Source of the DNA: Streptomyces canus 299MFChir4.1
Lineage (GTDB): Bacteria; Actinomycetota; Actinomycetes; Streptomycetales; Streptomycetaceae
Assembly: GCF_000383615.1 (NCBI RefSeq)
Contig: NZ_KB911605.1
Coordinates: 55,988-119,987, forward strand
DNA: 64,000 nucleotides
Direction of reading: 5' to 3'
The notes below the pieces were generated by a model. It was not told where the DNA came from and did no database searches. It saw nothing but the letters and a program-made list of their open reading frames with translations. Below, in pieces: positions 42,532-50,545 of the stretch. Position 1 is the stretch's first letter. Each line of letters begins with the position of its first letter. The position numbers and the translations under genes were made by a program.

Positions 42532-42557
42532 AGGCCCCGTCCGTCGGACGGGGCCTT
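42531..42557. terminator. Bidirectional hairpin terminator
   Basis: AAGGCCCCGTC (42531-42541) pairs with GACGGGGCCTT (42547-42557) around a 5-nt loop, between the convergent monooxygenase and PaaX genes; the A/T ends give a short U-run both ways. Confidence 0.85.
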
Positions 42558-42577
42558 GGGCCGTGCCAGGCCCGGGA

Positions 42578-43390
42578 TCACAAGCCGGCGAACGTGGCCC
42601 CCGCGTCCCGCAGCCGCTCGTGCAGGCCTCGGAACACCGCCGCCGCCCGCTCACCGGGCCAGTCCTCCGGGAGCAGCGGGGCGGGCAGGCCGGGGTCGGC
42701 GTAGGGGAGGTGGCGCCAGGAGTCGAGGGCGAGGAGGTAGTCGCGGTAGGCCTCCTCCGGTGGGGTGTCGGCCCGGTCCTCCCAGTCGCCCAGCACACGC
42801 GCGTGGCGGTCGAGGAACGCCTCGTGCTCCTTGGCGATCGCGGCCAGGTCCCACCAGCGGGCGACCGCCTCGACGGTGGCCGCGAAACCGAGATGCTCGC
42901 CGCGGAAGAGGTCCACGTACGGGTCGAGCCGCAGCCGCTGGAGGGTGTGCCGGGCCTCCTCGTACAGCCGCGCGGGCGCGATCCACACCCCGGGGGCCGC
43001 CGTGCCGAAGCCGAGTCCGGCCAGCCGTGAGCGCAGCACGTGCCGCTTCTGCCGCTCCGACTCGGGCACCGAGAACACGGCGAGCACCCAGCCCTCGTCC
43101 TCGGGCGGCGTCACCGCGTAGATGCGCCGGTCGCCGTCGTCCAGCAACTGGCGGGCGTCCGGCGACAGTTCGTACCCTGCGGCGCCCCGGTCAGTGCGGG
43201 CCGGCAGCAGCAGGCCGCGCCGCTTGAGGCGGGACACCGACGACCGTACGGAGGGGGCGTCCACGCCGACCGCGGCCAGCAGCCGGATCAGCTCGGCGAC
43301 GGGCACGGGGCCCGGCATGAAGCGGCCGTAGGCTCCGTAGAGCGTGACGATGAGAGACCGTGGTGCATGCTGGTCGGACACGTTGATCAT
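42578..43390 (-). CDS. PaaX-family transcriptional regulator
   Basis: 270 aa, ATG 43390. An N-terminal winged helix (RSLIVTLYGAYGRFMPGPVPVAELIRLLAAVGVDAPSVRSSVSRLKRRGLLLP) is followed by the PaaX middle and C-terminal domains (WVLAVFSVPESERQKRHVLRSRLAGLGFGTAAPGVWIAPARL; WRHLPYADPGLPAPLLPEDWPG). E. coli PaaX represses phenylacetate genes and is released by an aryl-CoA. Here it follows a CoA-ligase gene by 15 bp on the same strand and is the obvious local controller of this aryl-CoA cluster. Confidence 0.92.
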   Translation of the reverse strand: MINVSDQHAPRSLIVTLYGAYGRFMPGPVPVAELIRLLAAVGVDAPSVRSSVSRLKRRGLLLPARTDRGAAGYELSPDARQLLDDGDRRIYAVTPPEDEGWVLAVFSVPESERQKRHVLRSRLAGLGFGTAAPGVWIAPARLYEEARHTLQRLRLDPYVDLFRGEHLGFAATVEAVARWWDLAAIAKEHEAFLDRHARVLGDWEDRADTPPEEAYRDYLLALDSWRHLPYADPGLPAPLLPEDWPGERAAAVFRGLHERLRDAGATFAGL

Positions 43391-43405
43391 CTTAGGTCGT
43401 GTGGA

Positions 43406-44998
43406 TCACTGCTGGTCACCACCGGTGCGCAACCGGAACCGCTGGAGTTTGCCGGTCGCCGTGCGCGGCAGCGCGTCCAGGAAGACGATCTCGCGCGGGC
43501 ATTTGTAGGGCGCCAGTTCGGCCTTGACGAAGGCGCGCAGCGCCTCCGCGTCGCGCTCGGCGCCCTCCTTGAGGACGGCGAAGGCCACGACGACCTGACC
43601 GCGCGCCTCGTCGGCCCGTCCCACGACCGCCGCCTCGACCACGTCCGGGTGTCGCAGCAGGGCGTCCTCGACCTCCGGTCCGGCGATGTTGTACCCGGCG
43701 GAGATGATCATGTCGTCGGCGCGGGCCACATAGCGGAAGTACCCGTCGTTCTCGCGGATGTATGTGTCGCCCGTGATGTTCCAGCCGTCCCGCACATAGT
43801 CGCGCTGGCGGGGATCGGCGAGATAGCGGCAGCCCACGGGGCCGCGCACGGCGAGCAGACCGGGCTCGCCGTCGGGCTTCTCGCGACCCGTCTCGTCGAC
43901 CACGCGCGCGTGCCATCCGGGTACCGGCACCCCGGTCGTCCCGGGCCGGATGCGCTCATCGGCCGCGGAGATGAAGATGTGCAGCAGCTCGGTGGCGCCG
44001 ATGCCGTTGACGATCCGCAGCCCGGTGCGCTCCCGCCAGGCCCGCCAGGTGGCCGCCGGCAGGTTCTCCCCGGCGGAGACACAGCGGCGCAGGGACGAGA
44101 CGTCGTACGCGTCGAGCTCGTCGAGCATCGCGCGGTAGGCGGTGGGCGCGGTGAAGAGAACGGAGACCCGGTGCCGGGCGACGGCCGGCAGCAACTGGCG
44201 GGGTCCGGCCTGTTCGAGGAGGAGGGAGCTGGCGCCCGCGCGCATCGGGAAGATCACCAGGCCACCGAGCCCGAAGGTGAATCCGAGTGGGGGGCTGCCG
44301 GCGAAGACATCGTCTCCATGTGGTTTGAGCACATGCTTGGAGAAGGTGTCGGCTATCGCGAGCACGTCCCGGTGGAAGTGCATACAGCCCTTGGGGCGCC
44401 CGGTGGTCCCGGAGGTGAAGGCGATCAGCGCCACGTCGTCGGCCGCGGTCCGCACCGCGGGGTACGGCGTCCCGGGCGCCTCGCGGTTCAGGAGGTCGTC
44501 GGGGGCGTCGCCACCGTACGTCGTGATCCTCAGGCCCGGTATCTCGGCCTTGGTGAGGTCGTCCACGGCGCGTATGTCGCACAGGGCGTGTTCGACGCGC
44601 GCGATCTCGCACATCGTGGCCAGCTCGTGCGGGCGCTGCTGGGCCAGTACCGTCACCGCGACCGCGCCCGCCTTCAGCACCGCCAGCCAGCAGGCCGCGA
44701 GCCAGGGCGTGGTCGGGCCGCGCAGCAGGACGCGGTTGCCGGGGACGACCCCGAGGTCGCCGGTGAGGAGATGCGCGAGCCGGTCGACCCGGGCGCGGAG
44801 TGTGCCGTACGTCCATGTGGCCCCGGTCGGGGTGTGGAAGACCGGGCGCTCGTCGGGCGGGCCCGTCAGCAGCTCGGCGGCACAGTTCAGCCGATCGGGG
44901 TACCTCAGCTCCGGCAGGTCGAAGCGGAGCTCCGGCCACTGGTCGGGGGGCGGGAGGTGGTCGCGCGCGAAGGTGTCGACGTGGGCCGAGACGTTCAT
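43406..44998 (-). CDS. Benzoate/2-aminobenzoate-CoA ligase-type AMP-forming synthetase
   Basis: 530 aa, ATG 44998. ANL superfamily: A3 motif IAFTSGTTGRPKGCMHFHRD, NGIGATELLHIFISA, YVRDGWNITGDTYIRENDGYFRYVARADDMI, and A10 lysine in PRTATGKLQRF. The overall pattern, with DHLPPPDQWPEL at the N-terminus, is that of the benzoate-CoA ligase family, including 2-aminobenzoate-CoA ligase. It would activate the aromatic acid to its CoA ester, the first step of the cluster. Operon with paaX. It is divergent from the acyl-CoA dehydrogenase gene. Confidence 0.9.
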   Translation of the reverse strand: MNVSAHVDTFARDHLPPPDQWPELRFDLPELRYPDRLNCAAELLTGPPDERPVFHTPTGATWTYGTLRARVDRLAHLLTGDLGVVPGNRVLLRGPTTPWLAACWLAVLKAGAVAVTVLAQQRPHELATMCEIARVEHALCDIRAVDDLTKAEIPGLRITTYGGDAPDDLLNREAPGTPYPAVRTAADDVALIAFTSGTTGRPKGCMHFHRDVLAIADTFSKHVLKPHGDDVFAGSPPLGFTFGLGGLVIFPMRAGASSLLLEQAGPRQLLPAVARHRVSVLFTAPTAYRAMLDELDAYDVSSLRRCVSAGENLPAATWRAWRERTGLRIVNGIGATELLHIFISAADERIRPGTTGVPVPGWHARVVDETGREKPDGEPGLLAVRGPVGCRYLADPRQRDYVRDGWNITGDTYIRENDGYFRYVARADDMIISAGYNIAGPEVEDALLRHPDVVEAAVVGRADEARGQVVVAFAVLKEGAERDAEALRAFVKAELAPYKCPREIVFLDALPRTATGKLQRFRLRTGGDQQ

Positions 44999-45099
44999 GG
45001 CGGGTCGCCCCCTTGCCTTGTGGACCGCGTGGCCGCATGGCCGCGTGGGCCGCCTTGTGGGCGTCGATGGTGGGCTCGTACGAGGAGCGTATCGTGTTG

Positions 45100-45133
45100 G
45101 TGACGACAGTCAACGGCGCGCGATACTGTCGAG
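45100..45133 (+). promoter_or_regulatory. Promoter-like motif of the acyl-CoA dehydrogenase operon
   Basis: GTGACGACAGTCAA-N8-GATA then TCGA copies the layout at 39341-39374. Its complement, TTGACTGTCGTCAC followed 16 bp on by TACGCT, could serve as the divergent ligase promoter, so the element may be bidirectional. Confidence 0.55.
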
Positions 45134-45161
45134 GGGTCCTGTCGACGAGAGGGGACCGGCA

Positions 45162-46289
45162 ATGCCCGCATTCTCGCTCGAACCGTCACATACCGCCCGG
45201 TGTGCGGAGCTGCGTGCCCTGGCCGAGGAACGGCTGCGCCCGCTCGCGGAGAAGGGCGAGCCGGGGCAGGTGAACCGTCCGCTGGTCGCCGAGCTCGGCC
45301 GACTGGGGCTGCTGGAGCGGCTGTTCACCGCCGGCGCCCTCGATCTCTGCCTGATGCGGGAGTCCCTCGCCTACGCCTGCACGGAGGCGGAGACGGCCCT
45401 CGCCCTCCAGGGCCTCGGCGCCCACCCCGTCCACGCCCACGGCACCCCGGCCCAGCGGGAACGCTGGCTGCCGGCGGTCGGCGAGGGCACGGCGGTGGCC
45501 GCGTTCGCGCTGAGCGAGCCCGGGGCGGGGTCGGACGCGGCGGCCCTGTCCCTGTCCGCCCGGCCCGACGGCCCCTCCCGCTGGCGGCTCACCGGGGAGA
45601 AGTGCTGGATCTCCAACGCTCCCGAGGCCGACTTCTGCACCGTCTTCGCCCGCACCACCCCCGGCGCGGGAGCCCGCGGGGTCACGGCGTTCCTCGTGCC
45701 CGCCGACCGGCCCGGGCTCACCGGCACCGCCCTCGACATGCTCTCCCCGCACCCCATCGGCGCCCTCGCCTTCGACGCCGTACCGGTGAGCGCCGACGAC
45801 GTCCTCGGTGAGGTCGACCGGGGCTTCCGGGTCGCCATGGGCACCCTCAACCTCTTCCGGCCCAGCGTCGGCGCCTTCGCGCTGGGCATGGCACAGGCGG
45901 CACTGGACGCGACCCTCGCGCACACCTCCCGACGGGACGCCTTCGGCGGCAAGTTGAGAGACCTCCAGAGCGTCGCCCACACGGTCGCCGAGATGGCCCT
46001 GCGCACGGACGCGGCCCGCCTCATGGTGTACGCGGCGGCGACGGCGTACGACGAAGGCGCCCCGGACGTGCCCAAGCGCGCCGCGATGGCGAAACTGCTC
46101 GCCACCGAGACCGCGCAGTACGTCGTCGACACCGCGGTCCAACTCCACGGCGCCCGTGCCCTGCAGCGCGGTCATCTGCTGGAGCACCTGTACCGGGAGG
46201 TGCGCGCCCCGCGCATCTACGAAGGGGCCAGCGAGGTCCAACGGGGCATCATCGCCAAGGAGTTGTACGCCCACCTGGAGGTGCCGTGA
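45162..46289 (+). CDS. Acyl-CoA dehydrogenase
   Basis: 375 aa from ATG 45162. FAD-dependent: FALSEPGAGSDAAAL, GEKCWISNAPEADFCTVFART, GGKLRDLQSVAHTVAEMAL, and the catalytic Glu in PRIYEGASEVQRGIIAKEL. Length and order are standard. It is divergent from the ligase and overlaps the RidA gene by 4 nt. Likely oxidises a ring-derived or ring-opened acyl-CoA in the cluster; the exact substrate is unknown. Confidence 0.92.
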   Translation: MPAFSLEPSHTARCAELRALAEERLRPLAEKGEPGQVNRPLVAELGRLGLLERLFTAGALDLCLMRESLAYACTEAETALALQGLGAHPVHAHGTPAQRERWLPAVGEGTAVAAFALSEPGAGSDAAALSLSARPDGPSRWRLTGEKCWISNAPEADFCTVFARTTPGAGARGVTAFLVPADRPGLTGTALDMLSPHPIGALAFDAVPVSADDVLGEVDRGFRVAMGTLNLFRPSVGAFALGMAQAALDATLAHTSRRDAFGGKLRDLQSVAHTVAEMALRTDAARLMVYAAATAYDEGAPDVPKRAAMAKLLATETAQYVVDTAVQLHGARALQRGHLLEHLYREVRAPRIYEGASEVQRGIIAKELYAHLEVP

Positions 46290-46684
46290 GCGCCGAGCGC
46301 ATCAACCCGCCCGAACTGTCCCCGCCCACCGGCTTCTCCCACGCGGTCGTCGCCACCGGGTCCCGGGTGGTCTTCCTCGCGGGGCAGACCGCGCTCGACG
46401 CCGACGGCAAGGTGGTGGGGGAGACTCTCCCCGAGCAGTTCGAGCGGGCGCTCACGAACCTGCTGACGGCCCTGCGAGCGGCCGGCGGCACGCCCGCCGA
46501 CCTCGCCCGGGTCACCGTCTACGCCACCGACATCGCCGCCTACCGCGCCCATGCCCATGAACTCGGCCGTATCTGGCGGGAGTTGGCGGGCCGCGACTAT
46601 CCCGCGATGGCGGTCGTGGAGGTCGTACGGCTGTGGGACGACCAGGCGGCGGTGGAGCTGGACGGTTTCGCTGTGCTGCCGTAG
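46286..46684 (+). CDS. RidA-family enamine/imine deaminase
   Basis: 132 aa from GTG 46286 (GTGA overlap). YjgF/RidA fold: FSHAVVATGSRVVFLAGQTALDADGKVVG, QFERALTNLLTALRAAGGTPADLARVTVYATDI, YPAMAVVEVVRLWDDQAAVELDGFAVL. Members hydrolyse reactive enamines/imines to ketones and ammonia. A deaminase here fits release of the amino group from an aminobenzoyl-CoA-derived intermediate, the main reason to favour anthranilate over salicylate as the cluster's substrate. The canonical substrate Arg is not clearly placed. Confidence 0.88.
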   Translation: MSAERINPPELSPPTGFSHAVVATGSRVVFLAGQTALDADGKVVGETLPEQFERALTNLLTALRAAGGTPADLARVTVYATDIAAYRAHAHELGRIWRELAGRDYPAMAVVEVVRLWDDQAAVELDGFAVLP

Positions 46685-46757
46685 CTCCGGCGAGTCGCCC
46701 GCGACCTCGTGCAGAGGCGGTGCCGTTCTGCCGGGTGGCGCCCCGAGGCGGAAGTGG

Positions 46758-46952
46758 TCAGGCGGCGACGGCCAGCTCTCCGGTCGGCACTCGGTGCGGG
46801 GCGACGACGCTGCCGTCGGGCAGCAGCTCGCCGGTGTCGTCGAAGACGATCGCGCCGTTGCACAGGAGGTTCCAGCCCTGCTCGGGGTGGGCGGCGACGA
46901 TGTGCGGGGTGATGTCGTCGGACGAAGCGCTCGAAGACCGGTGAGAACACAT
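46758..46952 (-). CDS. DUF5999-family small protein
   Basis: 64 aa from ATG 46952, with GGAGG 6 nt upstream deciding the start. The sequence ITPHIVAAHPEQGWNLLCNGAIVFDDTGELLPDGSVVAPHR matches the DUF5999 family of small Streptomyces proteins as I remember it. No membrane helix; function unknown. 46953-47194 holds its promoter region and no other gene. Confidence 0.8.
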   Translation of the reverse strand: MCSHRSSSASSDDITPHIVAAHPEQGWNLLCNGAIVFDDTGELLPDGSVVAPHRVPTGELAVAA

Positions 46953-47194
46953 GGCGCACCTCCACATTCGGCGGACCGTCCCTATGGGGTCCGTATCCGT
47001 ATGGGTAGACCATGCTCCCGTCGCGAACTCATCGGAACAGCCGGACATGAAGCGTGACAACACGCGGACAACTCTCGGACGGTTCCACGACGCTCGGTGC
47101 GGACTCGCCACCGAATGAGTGACGGTCACGGCTGTCCGGGCGGGTTCCCGGTAGCAGTGGAGGCCCCCATTCCACTCATCCGGGAGGTACCCCC

Positions 47195-47623
47195 GTGTCC
47201 GTTCGCCCCGCTCTCGCCGCCGCTGCCGGTGCCGCGCTGTTCCTGCTGGCCGCCCCCGCGCTGCCGGCGAGCGCCGTCCCGTACGAGACCGTCACCGTCG
47301 ACCCCGTCGGCCGTATCGCCCAGGACGGCACCGTGACCCTGTCCGGCACCTACCGCTGCACCGACGGTTCGGGCCCCGTGTTCGTCAGCTCCTCCGTGGG
47401 CGAGCGCTCCTCGTCGAGCCGGTACGGCGTCGGCGGGACCCGCGCGGTGTGCGACGGCGTGGAGCACAGCTGGCAGAACACGGGCAAGCCCACCCCGGGC
47501 GCCCTCGCACCGGGTGCGGCTCATGTCGAGGCCACCCTCATGGAACTCACCCTCCAGGGCGGTCTGCCGCTGCCCCGCTTCCACGCGGCCGAGCAGCGCG
47601 ACATCACCCTGACGCAGGGCTGA
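47195..47623 (+). CDS. Secreted DUF6299-family protein
   Basis: 142 aa from GTG 47195 with GGGAGG upstream. The signal peptide ALAAAAGAALFLLAAPALPASA precedes a mature domain: YETVTVDPVGRIAQDGTVTLSGTYRCTDGSGPVFVSSSVG, and GGTRAVCDGVEHSWQNTGKPTPGALAPGAAHVEATLMEL. Two cysteines likely form a disulphide, giving an Ig-like beta sandwich. The family label is from memory. Exported, function unknown. Confidence 0.82.
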   Translation: MSVRPALAAAAGAALFLLAAPALPASAVPYETVTVDPVGRIAQDGTVTLSGTYRCTDGSGPVFVSSSVGERSSSSRYGVGGTRAVCDGVEHSWQNTGKPTPGALAPGAAHVEATLMELTLQGGLPLPRFHAAEQRDITLTQG

Positions 47624-47676
47624 GCGCGGCCCACGTGCGTCCCGGTGGCCTCGCCCACCACCGGGCGCGCGGGCGG

Positions 47677-47883
47677 TCAGCGCACGAGTGCGATCTCCGG
47701 AGGCCATAGCACTCCGTCGGCCAACAGCAGGGCGGGGCCCAGGTGCTGAGGGCACACGACCAGGGGTGGCCGGGCGTGGCAGGCGATCTCGAAGCGGGCG
47801 CGGGCTCCGCACTCCTCCCCGTCCCGCGGTCCGGAGTGCCGACTCGCGCACCGTCGTGCGGGCGGGTCCTCCGCGGCCGTCAC
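47677..47883 (-). CDS. Small hypothetical protein with paired Cys/His
   Basis: 68 aa from GTG 47883. EECGARARFEIACHARPPLVVCPQHLGPALLLADG has cysteines and His spaced like a small zinc site. The coding pattern is clear in the C-terminal two thirds; no named family. Confidence 0.5.
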   Translation of the reverse strand: MTAAEDPPARRCASRHSGPRDGEECGARARFEIACHARPPLVVCPQHLGPALLLADGVLWPPEIALVR

Positions 47884-47945
47884 CGGACCCCTGCCTTCGT
47901 ATCGGGTGTTCGTTCGAGGGTGGCCAGGATCACGGTCTCCTCCTC

Positions 47946-47983
47946 CTGCGGCCCTGCGGCCCTGCGGCCCTGCGGCCCTGCGG
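47946..47983. repeat. 8-bp microsatellite (CTGCGGCC)n
   Basis: Four full copies and a partial fifth of CTGCGGCC in tandem, in non-coding DNA between the small gene and modC. 47884-48164 shows no gene otherwise. Confidence 0.85.
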
Positions 47984-48164
47984 TCTGCGAGGGGCCGGGC
48001 AGACGTACCCGCATGCGTTCACGCTAGGAACGGGCGGGTCGGGCAGCCTGTCCTGGCGGCCGTTCGGGTGAGGCCGGGAGGGACGGGCGCCAGGCGGTGG
48101 CAGTGCGTGATCACCCGTGAGTCGTCGACCCGGTCCCCGCAGGACCTCCCTCCGGCCCCGGACG

Positions 48165-49685
48165 TCAGACGGGATACGCGTGCGTCTGCGTCGCCTTGAC
48201 CGCGGCCCAGACCTCCGCGCCCGGATGCAGGTCCAGTTCGGCCGCGGCCACCGTCGTGAGGTCCGCCGCCAGGGGGAGCTCGCCGGTGAGGTCGGCGCGG
48301 ATCTGGTCGCCGTGGGTCTCCAGGCCGGCCACCTCGCAGCGCCAGTGGTTGCGGGCGCTGGAGCCGGCGGGGGGTTCGCGGTAGAGGGTCACGGCACTCG
48401 GCGGGAACGCCACGAAAACGGGCCCCGTGAGCTCTTCCGTGGTCGTGAGCGCGGGCCCGGCGTCGAGGCGGACCGTGTGGCCGTCGGCCTCGCCCCGGTA
48501 GAGGTTCAGGCCGACCAGCTGGGCGATGTAGTCGGTGCGCGGATGGCGGGCGATGTGGGAGGGGACGCCCTCCTGGACGACCTCGCCGTGTTCGACGACC
48601 ACGAGGCGGTCGGCGAGGACCATGGCGTCCAGCGGGTCGTGCGTGACCAGTACGGCGACGGCCTCGAACTCGGCCAGATGGCGCCGGAGTTGGGCTCGGA
48701 CCTCCAGACGGGTGCGGGCGTCGAGGGCGGCCAGGGGCTCGTCGAGGAGCAGCAGCCGGGGGCGGGTGGCCAAGGCGCGGGCCAGGGCGACGCGTTGGGC
48801 CTGACCACCGGACAACTCGCGGGGCTTGACGCCCGCGTGGGCCGCGAGACCCATGCGGTCGAGCCACTCGGCGGCCCGTGCCCGTGCCTGCGCCTTGCTC
48901 GCGCCCTGGCAGCGCGGGCCGAAGGCGACGTTGTCGAGGGCGGTGAGGTGCGGGAAGAGCAGATAGTCCTGGAAGACGACGCCGACCGGGCGGGACTCGG
49001 GAGGCGTGCGCTCCAACGCGGCGCCGTCCAGCCGTAGATGGCCGTCGGTGAGCGGGGCGAGCCCGGCGAGGGCGCGCAGGGCGGTGGTCTTGCCGGCGCC
49101 GTTCGGGCCCAGCAGGGCGACGACCTCGCCCGGGGCGACGGCGAGGGACACGTCGAGGCGGAAGGTACCGCGGTCCACGACCAGTCGGGCATCGAGGCCG
49201 GCCGGGGTGGCGTCGGGGACGGCGGCTCGGGTTCTGCCGGTCATGGGGTGGTCACTGGTCCCGTCCGTATCGTTGCCACCGAGCCCGTCCGTATCGTCGC
49301 CACCGGTCTGAGCCGTCCGCCCGTCACCGGCCTGTGCCGCACGCCCGTCACCGGCCTGTGCCGTCCGCCCGTCACCGGTGCCGACCGTGAGATTGCCTCC
49401 GGTGCGGCTCGCGGGGCCGACGCCGGTCGCGGCGGCTGGACGGGTGCCGGTCTGCGTGGTCCGGTGCTCAGCGGTCTGGGCGGTCTGGGCGGTCCGGGCG
49501 GCCTCGGTGTCACTGGGGTCGTGCGTCGCGTGGTCGGCATCGATGCCGGTCGCGGCGGCCGGACCGGCTCCGGTCTGCGCGGTCCCCTGCTCGGCCGGCC
49601 GGGCGGCCCCGGGGATCGCGGCGTCACCGGGGTCATGCCACGCATGGTCGCCGCCCCCCGCCCTCCCGCCGCCGGTCTCGTTCAT
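48165..49685 (-). CDS. modC: Molybdate ABC transporter ATP-binding protein with repeat-rich N-terminal extension
   Basis: 506 aa from ATG 49685, which overlaps the modB stop (ATGA). The final ~345 residues are a normal ModC: Walker A GPNGAGKTT, Q-loop VVFQDYLLFPHLT, signature LSGGQAQRVALARAL, Walker B LLLLDEPLAALDAR, H-loop LVTHDP, then a TOBE/Mop domain (VEVAG-like region with LHPGAEVWAAVKATQTHAYPV). The first ~150 residues are Gly/Ala/Thr/Asp-rich repeats such as AQAGDGRAAQAGDGRTAQTG and have no counterpart in ModC. An internal ATG at 49244 would give a usual 359-aa protein but has no ribosome-binding site. Powers molybdate uptake. Confidence 0.88.
   Translation of the reverse strand: MNETGGGRAGGGDHAWHDPGDAAIPGAARPAEQGTAQTGAGPAAATGIDADHATHDPSDTEAARTAQTAQTAEHRTTQTGTRPAAATGVGPASRTGGNLTVGTGDGRTAQAGDGRAAQAGDGRTAQTGGDDTDGLGGNDTDGTSDHPMTGRTRAAVPDATPAGLDARLVVDRGTFRLDVSLAVAPGEVVALLGPNGAGKTTALRALAGLAPLTDGHLRLDGAALERTPPESRPVGVVFQDYLLFPHLTALDNVAFGPRCQGASKAQARARAAEWLDRMGLAAHAGVKPRELSGGQAQRVALARALATRPRLLLLDEPLAALDARTRLEVRAQLRRHLAEFEAVAVLVTHDPLDAMVLADRLVVVEHGEVVQEGVPSHIARHPRTDYIAQLVGLNLYRGEADGHTVRLDAGPALTTTEELTGPVFVAFPPSAVTLYREPPAGSSARNHWRCEVAGLETHGDQIRADLTGELPLAADLTTVAAAELDLHPGAEVWAAVKATQTHAYPV
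49312..49383. repeat. 24-bp tandem repeat inside the modC N-terminal extension
   Basis: Three consecutive 24-bp units beginning GCCGTCCGCCCGTCACCGGC (49312, 49336, 49360), equal to 8 codons each, with looser copies out to about 49640. In frame with modC, so copy number changes would lengthen or shorten the protein without frameshift. Confidence 0.8.
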
Positions 49686-50545
49686 CCCGCCGCCATCCAA
49701 CGGTCGCGGAGCCCAGCCAGTACCGCCACCGACACGGCCAGCAGCACCAGGCTGAGGGCGATGGCCGCCTCCGGGTCGCTCTGGAGGGCGAGGTAGACGG
49801 CCAGCGGCATGGTCTGGGTACGGCCGGGGAAGTTGCCGGCGAAAGTGATCGTCGCGCCGAACTCGCCCAGCGCCCGCGCCCAGGCCAGTACGGCGCCCGC
49901 CGCCACACCCGGCGCGATCAGCGGCAGCGTGACCCGCCGGAACGCGGTGAAGCGGGAGGCGCCCAGGGTCGTCGCCGCCTCCTCGTAGCGCGGGTCGGCG
50001 GCCCGCAGTGTGCCCTCCACGCTGATGACGAGGAAGGGCATCGCGACGAAAGCCTCGGCGACCACGACCCCGGCGGTGGTGAAGGGCAGCGTGATCCCGA
50101 ACCACGCGTCCAGCCACTTCCCGACCACCCCGTTGCGCCCCAGTGCCATGAGCAGCGCGACACCGCCGACGACCGGCGGGAGGACCAGCGGCAGGGTGAC
50201 CAGGGCACGGACCAGGCCTCGGCCGGGGAACTCGACACGGGCGAGCAGCCAGGCCAGCGGGACCCCGATCACCAGGCTCACCGCGGTCGCGGCCGTGGCA
50301 CAGACCAGGGACAGCTGGAGCGCCTGCCACACGGCGGCGCCGGTCAGCTGTTCGGGCATGCCGCGCCAGGGGGCCCGTACGAGCAGGGCGACCAGCGGCA
50401 CGGTCAGGAACGCCACGCCGATCAACGCGGGCACGAGCAGCGGCAAGGGCACACCGCGGCCACCGCCGGGAGCCCGGACACGGCGGCGCCGCGGCCCGCC
50501 CCGGAGGGTCTCGGACGCGGCGGCGGCCTTGTCGGTCGGGCTCAC
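49682..50545 (-). CDS. modB: Molybdate ABC transporter permease ModB
   Basis: 287 aa from GTG 50545, overlapping the modA stop (GTGA). Five to six membrane helices and the binding-protein-dependent EAA loop: EEAATTLGASRFTAFRRVTLPLIAPGVAAGAVLAWARALGEFGATITFAGNFPGRTQTMPLAVYLALQ. The ALGEFGAT and GNFPGRTQTM segments are characteristic of ModB. Forms the channel for molybdate with ModC. Confidence 0.95.
   Translation of the reverse strand: MSPTDKAAAASETLRGGPRRRRVRAPGGGRGVPLPLLVPALIGVAFLTVPLVALLVRAPWRGMPEQLTGAAVWQALQLSLVCATAATAVSLVIGVPLAWLLARVEFPGRGLVRALVTLPLVLPPVVGGVALLMALGRNGVVGKWLDAWFGITLPFTTAGVVVAEAFVAMPFLVISVEGTLRAADPRYEEAATTLGASRFTAFRRVTLPLIAPGVAAGAVLAWARALGEFGATITFAGNFPGRTQTMPLAVYLALQSDPEAAIALSLVLLAVSVAVLAGLRDRWMAAG

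Noticed and set aside
49255..49640. Possible CRISPR-like array in the modC region
   Set aside because: Units are contiguous 24-bp repeats in frame with modC, without unique spacers; a coding minisatellite.
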